Assembly (NCBI RefSeq): GCF_963378085.1
Contig: NZ_OY726395.1
Span: 3,162,001-3,226,000 of the forward strand
Direction of reading: 5' to 3'
DNA from: Mycolicibacterium sp. MU0050
Lineage (GTDB): Bacteria; Actinomycetota; Actinomycetes; Mycobacteriales; Mycobacteriaceae
Length of the DNA stretch: 64,000 nt
The translations under genes were made by a program, and so were the position numbers. A model generated the notes under the pieces. It made no database searches, was not told the DNA's origin, and worked only from the letters and a program-made list of their open reading frames with translations. This document shows positions 1-7,962 of the stretch, one piece after another (the stretch's first letter is position 1; the number at the start of each line of letters is the position of its first letter).

Positions 1-373
1 CCGCCTCCGGCGCGGCCGGCCAGGCGTAGTGACCGACCGTCAGCGCGATGGCGGCGCAGGACGCGGTCTTGCCGACGATGAAACCCCAACCCGCCAGATA
101 GCCCCAGAAGTCGCCGAGCCGACGCCGGCCGTAGATGTAGGCGCCTCCGGACACCGGATAGCGAATGGCCAGCCGCGCCGTCGACAGGGCATTGCAGGAC
201 GCGACGAGCGCGGCGACGGCGAGCCCGAGCAGCAGGCCCGGACCGGCGGCCTGGGCCGCCGGGGCCAGCGCGGCGAAGATGCCGGCGCCCAGCATCGCGC
301 CCATACCCAGCACGGCGGCGTCGACGAGTCCGAGCCTGCGGGGCAAGCCAACTGGCGTCACGGGCGCGACCAT
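1..373 (-). CDS. Amino acid permease, APC superfamily (3' part outside the window)
   Basis: Only the first 124 residues are visible; the gene runs off the left edge. The protein begins MVAPVTPVGLPRRLGLVDA and continues into a glycine-rich first membrane segment with the GAMLGAGIF motif typical of helix 1 of APC transporters, where the backbone binds the substrate amino group. Two more hydrophobic helices follow, separated by the short charged stretch RLAIRYPVSGGAYIYGRRRLGDF, quoted here only as RYPVSGGAYIYGRRRLG, which resembles the family's helix 2-3 region. It would be a cytoplasmic membrane importer or exchanger of amino acids. The start is the ATG at 373; no strong ribosome binding site is visible. 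Substrate cannot be told. The next gene is divergent, so the two genes share about 48 bases of upstream DNA. Confidence 0.8.
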   Translation of the reverse strand, partial: MVAPVTPVGLPRRLGLVDAAVLGMGAMLGAGIFAALAPAAQAAGPGLLLGLAVAALVASCNALSTARLAIRYPVSGGAYIYGRRRLGDFWGYLAGWGFIVGKTASCAAIALTVGHYAWPAAPEA

Positions 374-421
374 ACTGCTCCCTTGGCCCCTCCGCGCGCC
401 GAGACCTGCCACACTGACGCG

Positions 422-919
422 ATGGGAACCAATCAGCGCGCACAGATCGTCATGTCCGCCGACGAGATCACCGAATTCGTCGCCACCAGCCGCACCGGGA
501 CGCTGGCCACCGTCGGCGCCGACGGGCAGCCGCATCTGGTGGCCATGTGGTACGGGATCGTCGACGGCGAGATCTGGCTGGAGACCAAGATGAAGTCCCA
601 GAAAGCGGTGAACCTGCGCCGAGATCCCCGGTTCACGTTCATGATCGAGGCCGGCGACACCTACGACAGCCTGCGCGGCGTGTCCTTCGAGGGCACCACC
701 GAGATCACCGACGACCCCGACACCATTCTGCGCGTGGGCATCAGCGTGTGGGAGCGCTACACCGGGCCCTACACCGACGACATGCGGCCCGCAGTGGACA
801 TGATGATGAACAAGCGGGTGGCCGTGCGGTTGATCACCACCCGCACCCGGTCCTGGGATCACCGCAAGCTCGGAATGCCCGCGATGCCACTGTCCGGTTC
901 GACGGCGCCCCAGCCCTGA
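422..919 (+). CDS. PPOX-class F420/flavin-dependent family protein
   Basis: A 165-residue split-barrel protein of the pyridoxamine-phosphate-oxidase-like (PPOX/FDOR) family. The N-terminal part carries TGTLATVGADGQPHLVAMWY, the usual first strands of the barrel, followed by a basic segment (KSQKAVNLRRDPRFTFMIEAG) that in relatives contacts the phosphate tail of the cofactor. Mycobacterial members of this size mostly bind F420 or FMN and act as small-molecule reductases or oxidases; the substrate is unknown. The start at 422 gives the length expected for the family (M. tuberculosis Rv2991 is a close match in length and position, from memory). The open frame reaches further upstream without family similarity, so the longer version was not used. 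It is followed by two tRNA genes on the other strand. Confidence 0.85.
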   Translation: MGTNQRAQIVMSADEITEFVATSRTGTLATVGADGQPHLVAMWYGIVDGEIWLETKMKSQKAVNLRRDPRFTFMIEAGDTYDSLRGVSFEGTTEITDDPDTILRVGISVWERYTGPYTDDMRPAVDMMMNKRVAVRLITTRTRSWDHRKLGMPAMPLSGSTAPQP

Positions 920-970
920 GACCACCGAGAGACGAGTTCGGCCGGGCCCTGCAGGGCCCGGCCGATTTTG

Positions 971-1043
971 TACCCCCGATGGGATTCGAACCCACGCTAC
1001 CGCCGTGAGAGGGCGGCGTCCTAGGCCGCTAGACGACGGGGGC
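971..1043 (-). tRNA. tRNA-Glu (anticodon CTC)
   Basis: The complement folds as a complete 73-nt tRNA: acceptor GCCCCCG pairing with CGGGGGT (one G-U), a five-pair anticodon stem CCGCC/GGCGG with loop CTCTCAC giving anticodon CTC, and a T arm with GGTTCGAATCC. The discriminator base is A. CCA is not encoded. The C34 anticodon means it is not a substrate for U34 thiolation by MnmA. Confidence 0.95.
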
Positions 1044-1061
1044 TAGAACTTTCGGAGGCCC

Positions 1062-1067
1062 AGCATA
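1062..1067 (-). promoter_or_regulatory. -10 box for tRNA-Glu
   Basis: TATGCT on the minus strand lies 18 bases before the tRNA-Glu 5' end, with a weak TTAGGC 18 bases further upstream. It suggests that the two adjacent tRNA genes can be transcribed separately. Confidence 0.4.
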
Positions 1068-1115
1068 ACCCAACCTGTGCGGCTGGCCTAATCCTCCGAA
1101 TCGCTTCGTTTTCCG

Positions 1116-1187
1116 CTGGGGTACCAGGACTCGAACCTAGAATGGCTGAACCAGAATCAGCTGTGTTGCCAATTACACCATACCCCA
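1116..1187 (-). tRNA. tRNA-Gln (anticodon CTG)
   Basis: The complement folds as a 72-nt tRNA: acceptor TGGGGTA pairing with TACCCCA, anticodon stem GCTGA/TCAGC with loop TTCTGGT giving anticodon CTG, and T-loop GGTTCGAGTCC. The discriminator is G and CCA is not encoded. The first acceptor pair is U-A, the identity feature recognised by GatCAB in bacteria that make Gln-tRNA by transamidation (established for the family). It lies between tRNA-Glu and gltX, and gatCAB is found at 19.5-23.9 kb. Confidence 0.95.
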
Positions 1188-1206
1188 AAGGTGACCTATT
1201 CCCGCT

Positions 1207-1255
1207 GGTGAGAGCGCTTTTCGGCGTTTTCACGCCGTCCGGATGCGTTCTCACC
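1207..1255. terminator. Nested stem-loop between gltX and tRNA-Gln
   Basis: An inner perfect hairpin (CGGCGT / ACGCCG, 1222-1227 and 1232-1237) has a GAAA tetraloop on the minus strand. It sits inside an outer 11-position inverted repeat (1207-1217 with 1245-1255) that has one mismatch on the minus strand and a G-U on the plus strand. It lies just downstream of gltX and upstream of tRNA-Gln. It could end the gltX transcript or set up processing of a gltX-tRNA precursor; there is no U-run. Confidence 0.5.
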
Positions 1256-1313
1256 GGCCGTCCTGGGCCGAAGAGCAGATTACCAAAGATTCCCGGGCCG
1301 ATTTACCAGGGGA

Positions 1314-2780
1314 TCACCCGAGGCTCTCGCGCGCCGCCCGCAACCGCGCCAAGCTGCGGTCGGAGCCCAGCAATTGCATCGACTCGAACAGCGGCGGACT
1401 CACCAGCGACCCGGTGACGGCCACCCGCACCGGACCGAACGCCTTGCGCGGTTTCAGCTCCAGACCGTCGATCAGGGCGGCCTTCAGCGCGGCCTCGATC
1501 GTCTCGGTGGACCACTGCGCGGCACCGTCGAGCGCCGCCACCGCGGCGTCGAGCACCGGCGCCGCCTCGGGCTTGAGTTCCTTGCCGGCGGCCTTCGGGT
1601 CGATCTCGTAGGAATCGTCGTCGAAGAACTTCAGCAGGTCCCAGGCGTCGCCGAGCACCACCACCCGCGTCTGGACCAAACCGGCCGCCTCGGCGAAGCC
1701 GGCCTCGTCGAGTCCGGTGCGGTGCCCGTGGGCGTCGAAGTAGGTCCGCAGTCGCGCGGTGAATTCGGCCGGGTCGAGCAGCCGAAGATGCTCGGCGTTG
1801 AGCGCGTCGGCCTTCTTCTGGTCGAAGCGCGCCGGGTTGGAATTGACGTCGACGACGTCGAACGCCGCGACCATCTCCTCGAGACTGAAGATGTCCCGAT
1901 CGTCGGCGATCGACCAGCCCAACAGCGCAAGGTAATTGAGCAGACCCTCGGGGATGAAACCGCGATCGCGATGCAGGAACAGATTGGACTGCGGGTCGCG
2001 CTTGGACAGCTTCTTGTTGCCCTCGCCGAGGACCGACGGCAGGTGCGCGAACTGCGGGGTGGCCTCGGCGACCCCGATCCGGATCAGCGCGGCATACAGC
2101 GCCAACTGCCGCGGCGTCGACGGCAGCAGATCCTCGCCGCGCAACACGTGGGTGATCTTCATCATGGCGTCGTCGACGGGGTTGACCAAGGTGTACAACG
2201 GATCTCCGCTGCCCCGGGTCAACGCGAAGTCGGGCACCGAACCCGCCGGATAGGTGGTCTCGCCGCGGACCAGGTCATGCCAGGTCAGGTCGGTGTCCGG
2301 CATCCGGAGACGCACAACGGGTTTGCGGCCCTCGGCGCGGAAGGCCGCGCGCTGCTCCTCGGTCAGGTCGCGATCGAAGTTGTCGTAGCCCAGCTTGGGG
2401 TTGCGACCGGCCGCGACATGACGCGCCTCGACCTCCTCGGCGGTCGAGAAGGCCTCGTAGGCCTCCCCCGCCGCCAACAGCCGCTCGATCACGTCGAGGT
2501 AGATGTCGCGGCGCTGCGACTGCCGGTAGGGCCCGTACGGGCCGCCCACCTCGGGGCCTTCGTCCCAGTCCAGGCCCAGCCAACGCAGCGCGTCCAGCAG
2601 CGCCAGGTAGCTTTCCTCGCTGTCCCGCGCGGCGTCGGTGTCCTCGATCCGGAACACGAACGTGCCACCGGTGTGGCGGGCGTAGGCCCAGTTGAACAGC
2701 GCGGTGCGGATCAGCCCGACGTGCGGGGTGCCCGTCGGAGACGGACAGAACCGAACCCGGACATTCGAAGTGGTCGACAT
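1314..2780 (-). CDS. gltX: Glutamyl-tRNA synthetase
   Basis: A 488-residue class I synthetase that activates glutamate and charges tRNA-Glu. Because mycobacteria lack a GlnRS, the enzyme is expected to charge tRNA-Gln with glutamate too (family knowledge). Visible are the N-terminal [12 protein letters not shown] with the HIGH-type signature HVGL at residues 20-23, and the KMSKS-type loop GNKKLSKRD in the middle; the C-terminal part is the helical anticodon-binding region. Two ATG codons stand in tandem (2783 and 2780); the second is preferred because AAGGA lies five bases before it. The start overlaps the stop of the upstream FAA-hydrolase gene (TGATG), so the two are probably cotranscribed. 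Length matches M. tuberculosis GltX. Confidence 0.97.
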   Translation of the reverse strand: MSTTSNVRVRFCPSPTGTPHVGLIRTALFNWAYARHTGGTFVFRIEDTDAARDSEESYLALLDALRWLGLDWDEGPEVGGPYGPYRQSQRRDIYLDVIERLLAAGEAYEAFSTAEEVEARHVAAGRNPKLGYDNFDRDLTEEQRAAFRAEGRKPVVRLRMPDTDLTWHDLVRGETTYPAGSVPDFALTRGSGDPLYTLVNPVDDAMMKITHVLRGEDLLPSTPRQLALYAALIRIGVAEATPQFAHLPSVLGEGNKKLSKRDPQSNLFLHRDRGFIPEGLLNYLALLGWSIADDRDIFSLEEMVAAFDVVDVNSNPARFDQKKADALNAEHLRLLDPAEFTARLRTYFDAHGHRTGLDEAGFAEAAGLVQTRVVVLGDAWDLLKFFDDDSYEIDPKAAGKELKPEAAPVLDAAVAALDGAAQWSTETIEAALKAALIDGLELKPRKAFGPVRVAVTGSLVSPPLFESMQLLGSDRSLARLRAARESLG

Positions 2781-3556
2781 CATTTTCCTTTGCGCACAAC
2801 GGGATTGGTCAGGGTGCCGATTCCCGATACGGTGATGCTGACGGTGTCGCCGTCCTCGATGGGCCCGACCCCTTCCGGCGTGCCGGTCAGGATGAGGTCG
2901 CCGGGCAGCAGGGTCATCACCGACGAGACCCACTCGACGATGGCCCCGACGTCGTGGATCATCAGCGCGGTGTTGGACTGCTGGCGCAGTTGGCCGTTGA
3001 CCTCGGTGCGCAGCTCCAGGTCACTGGGATCGAGGTCGGTGACGATCCACGGGCCCACCGGGCAGAAGGTGTCGTGCCCCTTGGCCCGCGTCCACTGTCC
3101 GTCGTGCTTCTGCTGATCGCGCGCGGACACGTCGTTGGCAATCGTGTAGCCGAGGATGTTCTCGGCGGCCCGCGCGGCCGGCACGTCCTTGCAGGGGCGG
3201 CCGATGACGGCGGCCAGCTCGCCCTCGTGGTGCACCGGGTTGGCCCCGGCGGGTAACTGGATGGGCAGCCCGGGCCCGATGATGGCGGTGTTGGGCTTGA
3301 GGAAGATCACCGGATCCTCCGGCGCCACCCCGCCCATCTCCTCGGCGTGCGCGGCATAGTTCTTGCCCATGCAGATCACCTTGCTGGCCAGGATGGGGGC
3401 GAGCAGCCGGACATCGGCCAGCGGCCACGACCGGCCGGTGAACGTCGGTGTGCCGAAGGGGTGTTCGGCGATTTCTTTGCAGACCGCCTCCTCGACGTCC
3501 CCTTCGATACTGACGAAGGCGACGCCGTCGGGGCTGGCGATTCGACCCAGGCGCAT
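2780..3556 (-). CDS. Fumarylacetoacetate hydrolase family protein
   Basis: A 258-residue FAH-superfamily protein, the group that includes 2-hydroxyhepta-2,4-diene-1,7-dioate isomerases, acylpyruvases and oxaloacetate tautomerases. The family's metal site is visible: the central [11 protein letters not shown] supplies the acidic metal ligands, NDVSARDQQ and [12 protein letters not shown] follow in the normal order, and LTGTPEGVG closes the active site. The length is that of the single-domain type. It lies directly upstream of gltX with the stop and start overlapping by one base, a fixed pair in mycobacteria, although no metabolic link to tRNA charging is obvious. The ATG at 3556 is six bases after a TAGTCT box, so the mRNA is probably leaderless. 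Exact substrate unknown. Confidence 0.9.
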   Translation of the reverse strand: MRLGRIASPDGVAFVSIEGDVEEAVCKEIAEHPFGTPTFTGRSWPLADVRLLAPILASKVICMGKNYAAHAEEMGGVAPEDPVIFLKPNTAIIGPGLPIQLPAGANPVHHEGELAAVIGRPCKDVPAARAAENILGYTIANDVSARDQQKHDGQWTRAKGHDTFCPVGPWIVTDLDPSDLELRTEVNGQLRQQSNTALMIHDVGAIVEWVSSVMTLLPGDLILTGTPEGVGPIEDGDTVSITVSGIGTLTNPVVRKGK

Positions 3557-3562
3557 TGGTCC

Positions 3563-3568
3563 AGACTA
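3563..3568 (-). promoter_or_regulatory. -10 box, leaderless FAA hydrolase-gltX transcript
   Basis: TAGTCT ends six bases before the ATG at 3556, placing the transcription start on or next to the A of the start codon. Confidence 0.55.
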
Positions 3569-3589
3569 GTCACCGCCGTACAGCGGGCC

Positions 3590-4204
3590 TCAGCTGCGCC
3601 GACGTGCGGTGACCATCGTCACCAGAAAATCCTCGAGGTGTTCGCGGGTGATGTCCAGCTCGCCCCGCAGCCAGCCGGTGACCAGCTCGAAACCGCCGGC
3701 AACCAGGGTCAGCGCGGCCAGGTCCATGTCGGGGTCCAGCGCCTGCTGGCCGGCGAGCAGGGCCCGGCCCTGGTCGGACATGATCTGCGCCAGCGACTTG
3801 ACCAGATCGCGTCGCCGGGCCCGCAGTCCCTCGGTGGCCTGCGACCCGATGAGCAGCGGCCCGCGACGCGGGTCCGCCGTCAGATGCCGCAGGCCGGTGC
3901 CGATCGCCGCACGCGCCCGCACCGCCGGATCGGGGGCGCTGTCGGCGATCGCGGCGAGCATCGCCGTCGAGGCCAACACGATCTGCTCGTCGAACAGGGC
4001 CAACAGCAATTCGTCTGTGGTGCGGAAGCTTTCGTAGAAGTACCGGTCGTTGAGCCGGGCGGCCGAACACACCCCCCGCACGGTGATCCCGCCGACCCCA
4101 ACGTCCGGAACAAGGTCCAACGCCGCGGCCATCAGGGCGGTCCGCCGCTTCGAGCGACGCTCGGTGGAGGTGGCGCCGCCGTAGGTGCGCGCCCGGGTCG
4201 ACAT
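3590..4204 (-). CDS. TetR-family transcriptional regulator
   Basis: A 204-residue regulator. A basic N-terminal tail (STERRSKRRTALMAAALDL) leads into a helix-turn-helix in which GVGGITVRGVCSAARLNDRYFYESF matches the TetR consensus, here quoted in part as ITVRGVCSAARLNDRYFYE. The C-terminal two thirds are helical and variable, as expected for the ligand-binding and dimer domain. The start chosen is the ATG at 4204; upstream sequence in the frame has no similarity to the family. It is divergent from the MpaB-type oxygenase gene, and an 18-bp palindrome lies between them (4248-4265). The simplest reading is that it represses its neighbour, as LcpR-type regulators do next to rubber oxygenases in other actinomycetes (inference). 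Confidence 0.88.
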   Translation of the reverse strand: MSTRARTYGGATSTERRSKRRTALMAAALDLVPDVGVGGITVRGVCSAARLNDRYFYESFRTTDELLLALFDEQIVLASTAMLAAIADSAPDPAVRARAAIGTGLRHLTADPRRGPLLIGSQATEGLRARRRDLVKSLAQIMSDQGRALLAGQQALDPDMDLAALTLVAGGFELVTGWLRGELDITREHLEDFLVTMVTARRRS

Positions 4205-4229
4205 GCCGTTGATTGTCGCATCCGCTCCC

Positions 4230-4258
4230 TTGACCGACCCGCCATTCTGGTGAAGACT
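4230..4258 (+). promoter_or_regulatory. Candidate promoter of the MpaB-type oxygenase
   Basis: TTGACC at 4230-4235 is followed 17 bases later by AAGACT at 4253-4258. The -35 is good and the -10 is weak. The -10 lies inside the palindrome at 4248-4265, a normal position for a repressor site. Confidence 0.45.
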
Positions 4259-4265
4259 GTCACCA
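4248..4265. promoter_or_regulatory. Palindromic operator candidate (TetR site)
   Basis: TGGTGA-AGACTG-TCACCA is a perfect inverted repeat with six-base arms and a six-base spacer, in the 85-bp gap between the divergent TetR and oxygenase genes. It covers the candidate -10 of the oxygenase. Confidence 0.6.
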
Positions 4266-4289
4266 AATAGACGGAAGGTTGCGTTACCG

Positions 4290-5498
4290 ATGGAGTCTGC
4301 GCTCGACAAACTGCCGAATCCGCCGGCGTTGACGGAGTTCCCGTTCAACCTGTTCATGCGGCTGCTACCCGGCGGGGACGTGCGGGCCACCGCCCCGCAA
4401 CGCGAGTCGTTTCGCCGCTTCGCCGACCTCGGCGATCCGCTGGCCGACGACCTGGTCGCGATGATGCAGCGGCTTCCGACCGGGCAGGGCCGGGCGATGA
4501 TCGAAACCGCCGTCGAGCAGGGCATCGACGCCGTGCCGGACCCGCCAGAGGAGCTGGTGGCCTTCTTCGCTTCCGTCGACGATCAGCCGTACTGGCTCGA
4601 CCACGACAAGCTCGCGCTGGCCGCGCGGGTCAGCATGCGCACCGGCGTGGTCGGCATCGGCCTGGCGCTGCCCGGACTGGCGCTGACCGGCGGGTATCTG
4701 GCCTCGAAGGCCGACAAGCCGCTGGTGGGCACCGGCGACCTGCGGCGGATGGCCCCGCGTCGCCTCAACGAGACGGCGGCCTGGTACATCGACGTGACCT
4801 CACCGGGCGGGCTGGACCGCTTCGCCGACGGTTTCACCGGCACGCTGCGGGTGCGGCTGATGCACGCCCTGGTGCGCGCGGCGATGAACCGGCGCGCCGA
4901 CTGGGATTACGAGTACTGGGACACCCCGGTCAACCAGGTGCAGCTGGCGGGCACGCTGATGTTGTTCTCGCTGGCCAACCTCGCCGGCTGCCAGGCCATG
5001 GGGATGCGGTTCTCCGACCGCGAACGCGATGCGGTGTTCCACTTCTGGCGCTATGTCGGGCTGCTTATGGGCGTGCATCCGGAGCTGGTCCCCACCTCCG
5101 AGGCCGACACCTGGCGGCTGTTCTGGCTGGAGGCCGACAGCGAGTTCGAACCGGACGACGACTCCTTCCTGCTCGCCCAGGCGCTGCACGCCGACCGAAA
5201 TGAGGGCTGGGCCACCGAACTGGCCCGCGCGTACCTGTCCTCTTACAGCCGGCTGGTCCTGGGCAAGACCAACGCCGACCGCCTCGGCCTGGTCGACAAC
5301 AAGGGGTTGCAGGCCGCCGTACTGGCCACCTCGGCGGTCAACCGGGCCCTGGAGTACCGGCGCCTGCTTCCCGGAATGACCTGGCTCAGTGAGGAATTGG
5401 GTCAGCGCGCCCGAAAGGGTCTGGTGTCGCGCGGCCTGATGGAGACCGGCGGCGACCGCAGCTACCGCCGGCATGACAACCTGGCCGCAGCGGGATAG
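4290..5498 (+). CDS. Oxygenase MpaB / rubber-oxygenase (Lcp) family protein, DUF2236
   Basis: A 402-residue protein of the family that holds the latex clearing protein Lcp and fungal MpaB, b-type haem oxygenases that cleave polyisoprenoid or terpenoid double bonds. The motif RVRLMHALVR puts a histidine at residue 192 in the setting of the axial haem ligand of Lcp. The upstream LRRMAPRRLNETAAW and the downstream DTPVNQVQLAGTLMLFS are also family-like. No export signal is visible, so unlike secreted Lcp proteins it is probably cytoplasmic. The start ATG at 4290 follows GGAAGG by about 11 bases. The divergent TetR and the operator over its promoter suggest an inducible enzyme. Substrate unknown; rubber cleavage should not be assumed. 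Confidence 0.8.
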   Translation: MESALDKLPNPPALTEFPFNLFMRLLPGGDVRATAPQRESFRRFADLGDPLADDLVAMMQRLPTGQGRAMIETAVEQGIDAVPDPPEELVAFFASVDDQPYWLDHDKLALAARVSMRTGVVGIGLALPGLALTGGYLASKADKPLVGTGDLRRMAPRRLNETAAWYIDVTSPGGLDRFADGFTGTLRVRLMHALVRAAMNRRADWDYEYWDTPVNQVQLAGTLMLFSLANLAGCQAMGMRFSDRERDAVFHFWRYVGLLMGVHPELVPTSEADTWRLFWLEADSEFEPDDDSFLLAQALHADRNEGWATELARAYLSSYSRLVLGKTNADRLGLVDNKGLQAAVLATSAVNRALEYRRLLPGMTWLSEELGQRARKGLVSRGLMETGGDRSYRRHDNLAAAG

Positions 5499-5588
5499 CC
5501 ACCCACCGTTCATCTCCGGTACCCGAACCGCTCACCTCGACCCGCCACGCTCACCCTCGCTGACGCGCGGACGACTGGAGGCGGCAAG

Positions 5589-7901
5589 GTGGCACGAGCG
5601 AACATCGGTACGACCCTGGCGGCGGTGAGCGCGACAGCGCTGCTGGCCGCCGGTTGTTCACACTCGGAACCGGCGGGCCCCTCCCCCATCGACTGGGACC
5701 TGCCCACCGCGCAGCGCTACCACCGCCTGGCCACCTACCCGGTGTACCTGAACCGTCCGGCCGGCGAGCCGGCCGAGACCGAGACCGTCGCGGAGATCTC
5801 GGCGGTCACCGAGGACGGCAACACCGTCATCTACACCGACGCGACGGCCAAACGCGTCGGGTTCATCGACATCACCGACCCGACGAACCCGGTGGGCCGG
5901 GGCACGCTCTCGCTGGCCGAGCTCGGCAACGACGATGACCAACCCACCTCCGTCGCGGTGGCCGGCGAGCACCTGATCGTCGTGATCGACACCACCGGCG
6001 GCGATTTCGCCAACCCGTCGGGACGCATCGACGTCGTCCGCATCGCGGACCGCACCCGCGTGCACAGCATCGACCTTGGCGGCCAACCGGATTCGATCGC
6101 GGTCAGCCCCGACGGGTCGTTTGCCGCGATCGCCGTCGAGAACCAGCGCGACGAAGAGTTGGCCCCTCCCGGCGGCGAGGAGGGCGACCTGCCGCAACCG
6201 CCGACGGGCTTCGTCACGATCGTCGACCTCGACGGGACCCCGCAGCAATGGTCGCCGCGCAAGGTCGAGTTCGACGTCGAGGCCGCCCGCGCGGCCGGGC
6301 TGGACACCCCCGAGGACCTGGAACCCGAGTACGTCAGCATCAACTCGCGTGGCGAAATCGCCGTGACACTGCAGGAGAACAACGGCATCGCCGTCATCGA
6401 CGGGCCGACCGGTGCGGTCCGGACCATCTTCTCGGCCGGAACCCAGTCGGTCGACGGCATCGACACCGCCGAGGACGGCAGGATCGATCAGACCGGATCC
6501 ATCACCGACCTCCCGCGCGAGCCCGACGCGATCGCCTGGGCCGACGACACCCACGTCGCGACCGCGAACGAGGGTGACTGGAAGGGCGGCACCCGCGGCT
6601 GGACGGTGTTCGACGCCGCCACCGGCGACGTGGTCTGGGACGCCGGCAGCTCGTTCTCCGAACTCGCCGTGCTGACGGGGCTGCACATCGAGAGCCGTGC
6701 GGAGTCCAAGGGTCCCGAGCCCGAGGGGCTCACGGTCACCGAGATCGACGGCCGCCCAATGCTGTTGGTCGGATCCGAGCGCAGCAACTTCGTCGCCGCC
6801 TACGACATCGGCGACGTCACGGCCCCGGTTTTCCGCCAGGTGCTGCCGGCCACCAACGGGCCGGAGGGACTGCTGCCCATCCCCGGGCGCAACCTGTTCG
6901 TCATCGCTTCCGAGGCCGATGACGCGCAGGCCCGAATCCGCGCCGCGGTCACCGTTTACGGCTACGGCGACGCCTTCGCCGCCGACGGTGGGGTGCCGGC
7001 GTTCCCGTCGATCGTCTCGGGCGCCGTCGACGGCGTCCCGATCGGGTGGGGCGCGCTCGGCGCCCTGAGCGCCGATCCGATGGACGAGGACCGGCTGCTG
7101 ACCGCCACCGACGACGCCTACGGCCCGGCCCGGGTGCTCGGGGTGGACGTGTCGAAGTCCCCCGCATTGATCGATCGCGAGCTCGTCATCACCGAGAACG
7201 GCACGCCGGTGACCCTCGACATCGAGGGGCTGGCCGCCCGTCCTGACGGCGGGTTCTACCTGGCCGTCGAGGGCGCCGAGGGGCCGGGGAACGCCTTGGT
7301 GAGCGTGGCCGCCGACGGCGCGATCCGGGAGCGGATCGCGCTGCCCGCCGACATCGCAGCCGAGTTGGGCAGCCAGGGCCTCGAAGGGGTCGCCGTCGAC
7401 GGGGACACCGTCTGGGTCGCACTGCAGCGCGAGCTGTCCACCGACCCGACCGGTGTGGCCCGGATCGGCAGATACACCCCGGACTCGGGCCGATGGGATT
7501 GGTACGGCTACCCATTGGAGACCACCGAACATCCGGACGACTGGATCGGGCTCTCGGAGATCGCCGTGCACGACGGCGCCCTGTTGGTCGTCGAGCGCGA
7601 CAAACTCAACGGCCCCGACGCCCGGGTGAAGGCGCTGTATTCGGTCGAGATTCCCAGCGCGGCCGGGGTTGCCGCTGCCGCCGACCAGCCGCCGATGCTG
7701 GCCAAGACGCCGGCCCGCGACCTGCGGCCGGATCTGCGGGCCACCCGCGGGTGGGTGCAGGAGAAGGTCGAGGGGGCCGCGGTGGCCGGCAACGGGCGGT
7801 TGTACGTCGTGACCGACAACGACGGCCTCGACGACGCCTCCGGCGAGACGGTGTTCCTGGATCTGGGGCCGGCGGCCGACGCCCTGCGTGGCGGGCGGTG
7901 A
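5589..7901 (+). CDS. Phytase-like esterase-domain lipoprotein
   Basis: A 770-residue exported lipoprotein. The N-terminus MARANIGTTLAAVSATALLA ends in the lipobox LAAGC, so the mature protein is anchored through a lipidated cysteine outside the membrane. The first half looks like a beta-propeller of the choice-of-anchor I type (repeated strands with ADRTRVHSIDLGGQPDSIAV and AIAWADDTHVATANEGDWK). The second half (DIEGLAARPDGGFYLAVEGAEG, SQGLEGVAVDGDTVWVALQRE) matches the phytase-like domain often called esterase-like activity of phytase family. The GTG start at 5589 follows GGAGG by seven bases. The role, perhaps release of phosphate or esters outside the cell, is inferred only from the fold. 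The MFS gene downstream starts about 60 bases later and may be cotranscribed. Confidence 0.8.
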   Translation: MARANIGTTLAAVSATALLAAGCSHSEPAGPSPIDWDLPTAQRYHRLATYPVYLNRPAGEPAETETVAEISAVTEDGNTVIYTDATAKRVGFIDITDPTNPVGRGTLSLAELGNDDDQPTSVAVAGEHLIVVIDTTGGDFANPSGRIDVVRIADRTRVHSIDLGGQPDSIAVSPDGSFAAIAVENQRDEELAPPGGEEGDLPQPPTGFVTIVDLDGTPQQWSPRKVEFDVEAARAAGLDTPEDLEPEYVSINSRGEIAVTLQENNGIAVIDGPTGAVRTIFSAGTQSVDGIDTAEDGRIDQTGSITDLPREPDAIAWADDTHVATANEGDWKGGTRGWTVFDAATGDVVWDAGSSFSELAVLTGLHIESRAESKGPEPEGLTVTEIDGRPMLLVGSERSNFVAAYDIGDVTAPVFRQVLPATNGPEGLLPIPGRNLFVIASEADDAQARIRAAVTVYGYGDAFAADGGVPAFPSIVSGAVDGVPIGWGALGALSADPMDEDRLLTATDDAYGPARVLGVDVSKSPALIDRELVITENGTPVTLDIEGLAARPDGGFYLAVEGAEGPGNALVSVAADGAIRERIALPADIAAELGSQGLEGVAVDGDTVWVALQRELSTDPTGVARIGRYTPDSGRWDWYGYPLETTEHPDDWIGLSEIAVHDGALLVVERDKLNGPDARVKALYSVEIPSAAGVAAAADQPPMLAKTPARDLRPDLRATRGWVQEKVEGAAVAGNGRLYVVTDNDGLDDASGETVFLDLGPAADALRGGR

Positions 7902-7905
7902 CCGC

Positions 7906-7922
7906 GTCTCAGACTCTGAGAC
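7906..7922. repeat. 17-bp perfect palindrome upstream of the MFS gene
   Basis: GTCTCAGA-C-TCTGAGAC has eight-base perfect arms around one base. It lies five bases after the lipoprotein stop codon and 41 bases before the MFS start, so it could be an operator for the transporter or a short hairpin in the intergenic RNA. Confidence 0.5.
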
Positions 7923-7962
7923 TGATTTCCGCGATGCTGGGACTAGGGGCACCATTGGCTGG

